From Actinomycetes bacterium (lineage in GTDB: Bacteria; Actinomycetota; Actinomycetes; Actinomycetales; Demequinaceae), in contig JAEYUX010000079.1 in NCBI GenBank assembly GCA_023432235.1, positions 1 through 10,561 on the forward strand: 10,561 nt of DNA. The letters run 5' to 3'. A program made the translations under genes and the position numbers. Within the stretch, counting starts at the first letter, position 1. Each line of letters begins with the position of its first letter. The notes under the pieces are model-generated. The model saw only the letters and a list, made by a program, of their open reading frames with translations. It was not told the origin of the DNA and ran no database searches. This document shows positions 1-4,724 of the stretch, piece by piece.

Positions 1-842
1 ATGACGAGGAGGAACAGCAAACCAACGACAACAGCGATTCCCGCGAGGATCGACCGTGCCGGGAGGATCGCGTTGACGTCGGTGTAGGACGCTCCCGAGA
101 AGCGGTCACCGTCGTTCAGCACGAGCCCAAAACGGTCAAGGATGTAGTTGGCCGCGATGCCGAGCATGACGAGGAACCCAAGCACCGCAAGTTGGACACG
201 CGCCCCACGTGAGGCAACGAAGCGTCGGCCGCCACCAGAGATGCCGCCATAGAGCAGTTGCACGAACGCCGCAAGAACCGCGCACAAGATGGTGATCGAC
301 AAGAAGAAGCCGACGCCTGCGCGGAGGATCGGCAGCGTGAAGACGTAGAACGAGGCGTCGAGGCCGAACTGAGGGTCTTCATAACCGAAAGACGTGCGGT
401 TCAAGAAGGCGAGCACCTTCTCCCAGCGCGTCGACATCGCACCGCCTGCGATGAGCCCGACAACGATGGGCAACACGACAATGACGACGCGCTCGATCGG
501 CCGAATCTGCTCGCGGTACTGGTCGAGGGGCGTCGAGCGCGTGGCCGTCAGCGCAGGGCGCACTGACTTTGCCCACCGCAAAGACGCCCACACCGCGACA
601 CCTGCGATCACGGCGAAAATGACGAAGAGAACGATGCGCGTCACCCACTGAGTGCGCCACACCTCGAAGTAGCCGAGTTGGCGGTACCACTGAACCTCAG
701 TCCAGATGTTCGCCAAGAACACCGTCGCCACGATGAAACCGACAACCACGCCAATCGCGATAGCGAAGGGAGAGCGACGGGTTGGCGGGGTGACGGGCCT
801 GGGCCGCGGGGAACGTGCAGGACGGTCGTCGTCAAAACTCAC
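1..842 (-). CDS. UPF0182 family integral membrane protein (3'-truncated by window edge)
   Basis: This is the N-terminal 280 residues of a protein whose family is usually close to 1000 residues long; the rest lies beyond the left edge. A GTG start at 842-840 is supported by AAGGAG at 857-852, 9 nt upstream and inside the end of the preceding gene. After a basic, proline-rich tail (residues 1-24) come about six hydrophobic stretches, near residues 25-47, 68-90, 118-137, 164-196, 215-235 and 262-280. The stretch FGYEDPQFGLDASFYVF (about 152-168) is the conserved UPF0182 signature that follows the third helix. The family's function is not known. The gene follows the PDZ/Lon-type protease by only 6 nt, so the two are almost certainly co-transcribed and translationally coupled. 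Identification is firm; role is unknown. Confidence 0.93.
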   Translation of the reverse strand, partial: MSFDDDRPARSPRPRPVTPPTRRSPFAIAIGVVVGFIVATVFLANIWTEVQWYRQLGYFEVWRTQWVTRIVLFVIFAVIAGVAVWASLRWAKSVRPALTATRSTPLDQYREQIRPIERVVIVVLPIVVGLIAGGAMSTRWEKVLAFLNRTSFGYEDPQFGLDASFYVFTLPILRAGVGFFLSITILCAVLAAFVQLLYGGISGGGRRFVASRGARVQLAVLGFLVMLGIAANYILDRFGLVLNDGDRFSGASYTDVNAILPARSILAGIAVVVGLLFLLV

Positions 843-848
843 GAGCTC

Positions 849-1982
849 TTACTCCTTCTCCACTGCTGCTGCACAAGTGAGCAGATCAGCAGTGTCATTT
901 TGGCCGATCGAAACAATGGCCGCATAAGCGTCGACCAAGGTGTCTACGGCATAAACGTCGAGACCGGGGGGAACGTGCCCCACAACGTCCTGGCAGTTTT
1001 CAATTGGCGCGAGGAACGCCGTCGCACCGGCGGCCGCCGCGCCGTCCATCTTGTGGTCGATGCCGCCAATGGGCGACACCTGGCCGTCGATATCGATCGC
1101 CCCCGTGCCCGCGACACGGGCGCCGTTGAGTTCATCAGCAGGCGTGAGTTTGTCCATGATGGCGAGGGCGAACATCAGCCCCGCGCTTGGACCTGAGACC
1201 TCGGCGATGCCAACGTTGACGGTGATTGGCAGGTCGAACGTGGGCAACACATAAATGCCCATGCGCGCGGAGTCGGGATCATCCTCGTATGCGATGAGCG
1301 GGAACGTCAGTTCAAGTTCTTGACTCCCGCGAAGGACGGTGAACGTCGGCTCATCTCCCGGCCGACGCTGCTCCAGTTGAGTGGTGAGGTCGTTGTACGA
1401 CAGAAACTCCTCGCCGTCGATGGCGACGAGCACGTCGCCATCCTCAAGGACGCCGAGCGCACCCGACGCGTCCGTAATCTCCGCCACCGTGAGCGTCGTC
1501 GGCACCACCTCGCCAAGGGCCTCGATGGCCGCCACCGTTGCCGATTCTTGAGAGATCACCCACATCTCTTGGCTTTCTTCGGCTTCACGCTGCTGCTGCT
1601 CGGGAGTGCCGAAGATGTCCTCCTCCGGGCGGACGGTGCGGTTCTCGGAGAAGTACGCACCGATCACCTGGCCCAAGGTGAAGGTGCGTGAGCCACCTCG
1701 ACTGAATGACACAGTGGTGAGCCGCAACTCCCCAGTCGATTCGTACGTGGGCAGTCCGTCGATGCCGATCACCGAGGTGCCGTCGTAGGCAGCGAGAGTG
1801 TCGTAGGTGGGCCCTGCTTGCGCGATCGCGAAAGGCGCAGGCGCCACGGTGAGGATGCTGATCATCAGTGAGGACACGAGACCGGTTGCCGCCATGACGC
1901 CCGCTCTGCGCGTGGGAGGCCGCTCGGACAGCGGCACGTCAAAGCCAGGAGGGGGGTATGTCACGTCACCATCATTGCCCAT
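849..1982 (-). CDS. Membrane-anchored PDZ domain / Lon-type (S16) serine protease, YlbL family
   Basis: The protein has 377 residues. A cytoplasmic tail (1-26) precedes one membrane segment or uncleaved signal anchor (about 29-55, rich in Val, Ala, Leu and Ile), then the family motif AGPTYDTL (56-63). A PDZ domain lies near 143-227, with GVLEDGDVLVAIDGE at 177-191 as its carboxylate-binding core. The Lon-type domain (about 250-355) carries the Ser-Lys dyad: S266 in GPSAG and K311 in GGIDHKM. C330 and C370 lie outside the membrane and could form a disulfide. Such proteins are thought to cleave envelope substrates; the substrate here is unknown. The frame is open up to 2234, but ATG at 1982-1980 was chosen because a longer form would overlap the divergent gene at 2057 and has atypical, Arg/Pro/Cys-rich translation. 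The ribosome site (GGGGG about 10 nt upstream) is weak. It is co-transcribed with the UPF0182 gene. Confidence 0.92.
   Translation of the reverse strand: MGNDGDVTYPPPGFDVPLSERPPTRRAGVMAATGLVSSLMISILTVAPAPFAIAQAGPTYDTLAAYDGTSVIGIDGLPTYESTGELRLTTVSFSRGGSRTFTLGQVIGAYFSENRTVRPEEDIFGTPEQQQREAEESQEMWVISQESATVAAIEALGEVVPTTLTVAEITDASGALGVLEDGDVLVAIDGEEFLSYNDLTTQLEQRRPGDEPTFTVLRGSQELELTFPLIAYEDDPDSARMGIYVLPTFDLPITVNVGIAEVSGPSAGLMFALAIMDKLTPADELNGARVAGTGAIDIDGQVSPIGGIDHKMDGAAAAGATAFLAPIENCQDVVGHVPPGLDVYAVDTLVDAYAAIVSIGQNDTADLLTCAAAVEKE
852..857 (-). promoter_or_regulatory. Ribosome binding site of the UPF0182 gene
   Basis: AAGGAG on the minus strand lies within the last codons of the protease gene (the final Lys and Glu), 9 nt before the GTG at 842. 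It fixes the UPF0182 start and indicates translational coupling. Confidence 0.7.
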
Positions 1983-1983
1983 A

Positions 1984-2016
1984 GCGAACGACACCCCCAA
2001 TTGCGAGTGCCGTTCG
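1984..2016. repeat. Imperfect inverted repeat in a divergent promoter region
   Basis: CGAACGACAC (1984-1993) is matched by GTGCCGTTCG (2007-2016), an inverted 10-bp pair with one mismatch and a 13-bp centre. The half-sites lie about 23 bp apart centre to centre, roughly two helical turns. It sits in the only non-coding DNA between the divergent protease and DUF2342 genes. An operator for a dimeric regulator is possible, but with one copy and no matching site elsewhere in the window this is an inference. Confidence 0.35.
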
Positions 2017-2017
2017 T

Positions 2018-2023
2018 TACCGT
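2018..2023 (+). promoter_or_regulatory. Candidate -10 element for the DUF2342 gene
   Basis: TACCGT fits the actinobacterial TANNNT -10 pattern and would start transcription near 2030, leaving about 27 nt before the ATG at 2057. No convincing -35 element lies 16-18 bp upstream (CCCCAA at the 17-bp position), so the call is weak. Confidence 0.25.
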
Positions 2024-2045
2024 GGTGACACTGAGCGCGCATGCA

Positions 2046-2051
2046 AAGGAG
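2046..2051 (+). promoter_or_regulatory. Ribosome binding site of the DUF2342 gene
   Basis: AAGGAG lies 5 nt before the ATG at 2057 and fixes the start of the plus-strand gene. This start also limits how far the divergent protease gene can reasonably extend. Confidence 0.75.
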
Positions 2052-2056
2052 ACGAC

Positions 2057-3430
2057 ATGGCGGACGCCGAAGAGCAGTGGAAGAGGCTGCTCCGAGAACT
2101 GTTCGGCGCCGACGCGGATGAGGCGCTCGAGGAAATGAAACGTATGGGGATGGACCCCTCGATGCTGGCCCAAGCGTCGGGCATGGCGGACTCGCCGGCG
2201 ATGCTCGACCACGTGATGAGCCAAATTCGGGCACTGATGTCGCAGTCGGCGGGAGAAGACGTCAATTGGACTCTCGCGCATGATGTCGCGCGCGGAGTGG
2301 CGGCTCAAGGTGGCGATCCGACCGTCAGCGCGGCACAAGCGCGTGAGTACCGCGCATCAGTTTCAGAAGCTGAGTTATGGCTCGACGCCGTCACCGACTT
2401 TGACCCCGCACGTGCTCAGCCCTCGGTGTGGAGCCGCGCGGAGTGGGTCGAGGCGACCTTGCCGATGTGGCGCTTTCTCGCAGGTCCCGTTGCCTCGTCC
2501 GTGTCGCAAGCTCTCGGTGGAGTCCTGCGCACCGAAGCGGGACTCGGGGATGGAGAGGGCGCCCGCGGTCTCATCGACTCGGTAAGCCCAACGGTGTGCG
2601 GGATGCATATGGGCCAGGCCGCGGGGGCAATGGCTCGCGAAGCCTTTGGCGCGACCGATCTTGGCGTGCCCCTCATCGACGAGCCGCGCGTGGTTCTCGT
2701 GCCCCGAGCTGTCGAAGCTTTTGCTGAGGGGCTCGATGTTGACCTTGCCGACGTCCGGCTCTACTTGGCGCTACGGGAGGCAGCGCATGTCCGTCTCTTC
2801 CAGGCAGCCGCCTGGCTACCAGGGCATTTGCGAGGACTCGTCGAGCGCTATGCGCAAGGGGTCAGCGTCGACATCGACGCTTTGGACTCGGCTGTCCATG
2901 AGGCTGGCATGGGCGATCCGAGTGCGCTCCAAGAGGCCTTGACGACCGGCATCTTCACACCCAACCATTCCGAGGCCCAGCGGGAGACGCTCACGTCGCT
3001 CGAAACGTGGCTTGCCCTCATCGAGGGCTGGGTTGACGAGGTCACCTCTCGTGCGGCGATGCCGCATCTGGCCTCACTTGGCCAACTGCGGGAGATGATG
3101 CGTCGCCGCCGAGCCGCGGGCGGACCAGCTGAAGACACGTTCGAAACACTGCTCGGCCTCACGCTCCGTCCTCGCCAGTCTCGTGACGCTTCTCAGTTGT
3201 GGCATGCGTTGACGAACAGTGTGGGCGCGAAGGGTCGCGACGCCCTGTGGAGCCACCCGGACCTCTTGCCAGACACGGACGCTGTGGGCCGCTGGAAGGA
3301 GTGGGTCGAGGCAGCGGCGGCGCCCCATGAGGTCGACGAAATGGACAAAGAGATCGCCGCATTGCTGAGTGGCACGTGGGAGCAATCACACCCTCCAGAC
3401 GACGAATCAGACACAAAGGGCGGTTCTTAG
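2057..3430 (+). CDS. DUF2342 / zincin-like putative hydrolase (TIGR03624-type)
   Basis: The protein has 457 residues, a normal length for this mainly actinobacterial family, which is often annotated as zinc-dependent metalloprotease or putative hydrolase. Visible hallmarks are an acidic, Met-rich N-terminal region (1-65), LAHDVARGVAA (73-83), WLD followed by W125 and W130 in the first helical part, the GMHMGQAAGAMAREAFG stretch (182-198), VVLVPRAVEAFAEGL (212-226) and the zincin-like helix LYLALREAAHVRLFQ (235-249). In a standard zincin the motif would be HExxH; here it is REAAH (240-244), so the first zinc-binding His is replaced by Arg and catalysis is uncertain. No signal peptide or membrane segment is seen, so it is probably cytoplasmic. 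The C-terminus is acidic and polar (DDESDTKGGS). The start is set by AAGGAG 5 nt upstream. The true substrate and activity are unknown. Confidence 0.88.
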   Translation: MADAEEQWKRLLRELFGADADEALEEMKRMGMDPSMLAQASGMADSPAMLDHVMSQIRALMSQSAGEDVNWTLAHDVARGVAAQGGDPTVSAAQAREYRASVSEAELWLDAVTDFDPARAQPSVWSRAEWVEATLPMWRFLAGPVASSVSQALGGVLRTEAGLGDGEGARGLIDSVSPTVCGMHMGQAAGAMAREAFGATDLGVPLIDEPRVVLVPRAVEAFAEGLDVDLADVRLYLALREAAHVRLFQAAAWLPGHLRGLVERYAQGVSVDIDALDSAVHEAGMGDPSALQEALTTGIFTPNHSEAQRETLTSLETWLALIEGWVDEVTSRAAMPHLASLGQLREMMRRRRAAGGPAEDTFETLLGLTLRPRQSRDASQLWHALTNSVGAKGRDALWSHPDLLPDTDAVGRWKEWVEAAAAPHEVDEMDKEIAALLSGTWEQSHPPDDESDTKGGS

Positions 3431-3453
3431 GAGGTATTGTCGGCTACCGCGTC

Positions 3454-3459
3454 TACGCT
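3454..3459 (+). promoter_or_regulatory. Possible -10 element upstream of the DUF5679 gene
   Basis: TACGCT fits TANNNT and would start transcription near 3466, giving a leader of about 64 nt that includes the small hairpin at 3491-3504. No good -35 is present at normal spacing (GAGGTA at 17 bp). The alternative is read-through from the DUF2342 gene, which ends only 99 bp before this start codon and has no evident terminator. Confidence 0.2.
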
Positions 3460-3490
3460 TGACGCAATGAATCCCTGACGGGGGACTCTC

Positions 3491-3504
3491 GCGGCGCAAG
3501 CCGC
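3491..3504 (+). other. Short GNRA-type hairpin in the DUF5679 leader
   Basis: GCGGC (3491-3495) and GCCGC (3500-3504) pair perfectly around a GCAA loop, a GNRA tetraloop, which makes a small but very stable RNA hairpin. It ends 11 nt before the ribosome site at 3516-3521 and is not followed by a T run, so it is not a terminator. It may protect the 5' end of the message or simply be chance in GC-rich DNA. Confidence 0.35.
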
Positions 3505-3515
3505 TCAATGGCAAG

Positions 3516-3521
3516 AAGGAG
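3516..3521 (+). promoter_or_regulatory. Ribosome binding site deciding the DUF5679 start
   Basis: AAGGAG stands 8 nt before the ATG at 3530 but only 2 nt before the in-frame ATG at 3524. The spacing selects 3530 as the start. Confidence 0.75.
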
Positions 3522-3529
3522 AAATGCTC

Positions 3530-3688
3530 ATGGCCGATAAGTACCAGGGCGAGTTTTACTGCGTGAAGTGCAAGGCCAAGCGTGAGACCGAGGGCGACAT
3601 CGTCGTTTCTGAGAACGGTCGCCGCATGGCAAAGGCCACGTGCCCCGAGTGCGGCACCAAGCTGAACCGCATCCTCGGTAAGGCATAA
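3530..3688 (+). CDS. DUF5679 small zinc-ribbon protein (52 aa)
   Basis: This 52-residue protein starts MADKYQGEFYCVKCKAKRE and contains two CxxC knuckles, C11-C14 (CVKC) and C38-C41 (CPEC), separated by 23 residues. That is the pattern of a one-domain zinc ribbon. It is lysine- and arginine-rich and ends in TKLNRILGKA, and the conserved pattern matches the DUF5679 family of tiny actinobacterial proteins. A nucleic-acid or protein-binding role is plausible from fold and charge, but no function is established to my knowledge. A strong ribosome site 8 nt upstream, a leader hairpin and a strong terminator 16 nt after the stop suggest a well-expressed, discrete unit. It lies between the DUF2342 and ThiF-like genes on the same strand. 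There is no doubt that it is coding. Confidence 0.92.
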   Translation: MADKYQGEFYCVKCKAKRETEGDIVVSENGRRMAKATCPECGTKLNRILGKA

Positions 3689-3703
3689 CCGCTTCAAGAC
3701 GTC

Positions 3704-3736
3704 AAGGCCGGGCACCGTACGGTGCCCGGTCTTTGT
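3704..3736 (+). terminator. Rho-independent terminator after the DUF5679 gene
   Basis: Positions 3708-3729 form a perfect 22-bp palindrome centred on GTAC. Outer pairing extends it through a G-T wobble (3707/3730), G-C (3706/3731) and two A-T pairs (3704-3705/3732-3733), with T-rich CTTTGT following. The hairpin has a minimal or no true loop if fully paired, so a 4-nt loop (GTAC) with a 9-bp core stem is the realistic RNA form. It begins 15 nt after the TAA and separates DUF5679 from the ThiF-like gene, implying that the latter has its own promoter. Confidence 0.85.
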
Positions 3737-3788
3737 CGTTCCTGTGGACAAGCGGCCTGCGCCCTATCGCAGGTGGCACGCTGACACC

Positions 3789-4721
3789 ATGAGGTTGCGA
3801 AGGGGTGCACGAGTACTCGATCGCGGAGACGGCACTCTCCAGATCGGCACCCGACCTGGCCTCGTCTTGAAAGGTCTCAGTCAGACGCAACGCACTTTTG
3901 TCGAGCGGCTTGAGACAACTGTCAGCCTGAGTGCTCGCCAGCAGCAACGTCACGGCGATCTCCTCACCGCCCTCGCCACAGCGGACCTCCTTGAGCCTCC
4001 CGACGCCCCCGTTCACACACTCGGTATCACCGACGCGGGCCCTATCGGCCTCGCCATCGGCATTGGTGCGGCTCGCGATGGATGGTCGGTGCGCTTTGTT
4101 GATGACGGCGGCCTTCAGTTCGCGCCGCCAGGCACCTACAGCACCGGGGTGATCGCATCAGCCCGCCAAGGAGCCGCCTGCATCACCGTGCGCTCGCACG
4201 TACCGATGGCGAAAGTGAGTGCAGGAGATGGTCCAGCCGACGCGTGGGTCATCGTCTCGCAGGGCGCGCCAGGCCTTGATGCGGCCGTGTCGATGATGGC
4301 GCGGGACACTCCTCATCTGTTTGTCGCGGTGGATGAGCGCGGTGCCCGCGTCGGGCCGTTTGTTGAGCCGGGTGAGAGTGCGTGCGGTTGGTGCGACGGC
4401 TTGGCGCACGCGGACGCGGATGCCGCGTGGCCACGTCTCGCGCTTCAGTTGAGCGCGCCCAGCCCTGCGGTGCGAATCACATCGGCAGACGTTGTTGCGG
4501 GTGCGACGTCGCTTGTGCTTGGTGCGTGCGTAGCCTGGCGGGACGGCCGCCCCGAGTTGTGGCGAAACAAGGCATGGCTCCTCACAAGTGGCGAACCGAT
4601 GGCGCAGGAGGAGGTACGCCCACATCCCCAATGTGGTTGTGCAGCGGCAGGGGACGTAGGCGATGACCTCGCCGCGAGGCGCTCCCGACTTCACGCGGAC
4701 GCGCGCCCAATCGACGAATGA
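3789..4721 (+). CDS. ThiF-like / cyclodehydratase-family (E1-like) protein, adenylation site degenerate
   Basis: The protein has 310 residues from ATG 3789. An open frame extends back to a GTG at 3744, but that lies just past the terminator, and family members begin at the equivalent of MRLRRGARVL. Residues 1-70 look like the small winged-helix/PqqD-like N-terminal part of cyclodehydratase-family proteins. Residues 76-110 form a Rossmann-like unit, HTLGITDAGPIGLAIG followed by a strand ending VDDG (104-107). Residues 188-203 (GPFVEPGESACGWCDG) and 278-284 (PHPQCGC) supply four cysteines, C199, C202, C282 and C284, as in the structural zinc site of ThiF/E1 proteins. The NRQ/Arg and Lys residues expected after the acidic loop of active adenylating enzymes are not recognisable. 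It may therefore bind a partner or substrate rather than activate ATP. The ribosome site is weak (GGTGG 12 nt upstream). Function is unknown. Confidence 0.82.
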   Translation: MRLRRGARVLDRGDGTLQIGTRPGLVLKGLSQTQRTFVERLETTVSLSARQQQRHGDLLTALATADLLEPPDAPVHTLGITDAGPIGLAIGIGAARDGWSVRFVDDGGLQFAPPGTYSTGVIASARQGAACITVRSHVPMAKVSAGDGPADAWVIVSQGAPGLDAAVSMMARDTPHLFVAVDERGARVGPFVEPGESACGWCDGLAHADADAAWPRLALQLSAPSPAVRITSADVVAGATSLVLGACVAWRDGRPELWRNKAWLLTSGEPMAQEEVRPHPQCGCAAAGDVGDDLAARRSRLHADARPIDE

Positions 4722-4724
4722 GCG

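Noticed and set aside
1983..2234. Upstream extension of the PDZ/Lon-type protease frame by 84 codons
   Set aside because: The translation is Arg/Pro/Cys-rich, overlaps the start of the DUF2342 gene and its ribosome site, and does not look like the family's N-terminus.
2001..3459. Matching TTGNNN-N11-TACNNT arrangement at 2001-2023 and 3437-3459
   Set aside because: The 11-bp spacing is not a known sigma-factor spacing and six fixed bases twice in 10 kb is within chance; only the -10-like hexamers were kept, at low confidence.
3756..3773. CCTGCG/CGCAGG inverted repeat before the ThiF-like gene
   Set aside because: A 6-bp arm pair is expected by chance in DNA of this composition and there is no supporting promoter element.
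4158..4694. 178-codon minus-strand open frame inside the ThiF-like gene
   Set aside because: It is antisense to a well-supported gene, its translation is Arg-rich with no recognisable domain, and it is typical of shadow frames in GC-rich DNA.
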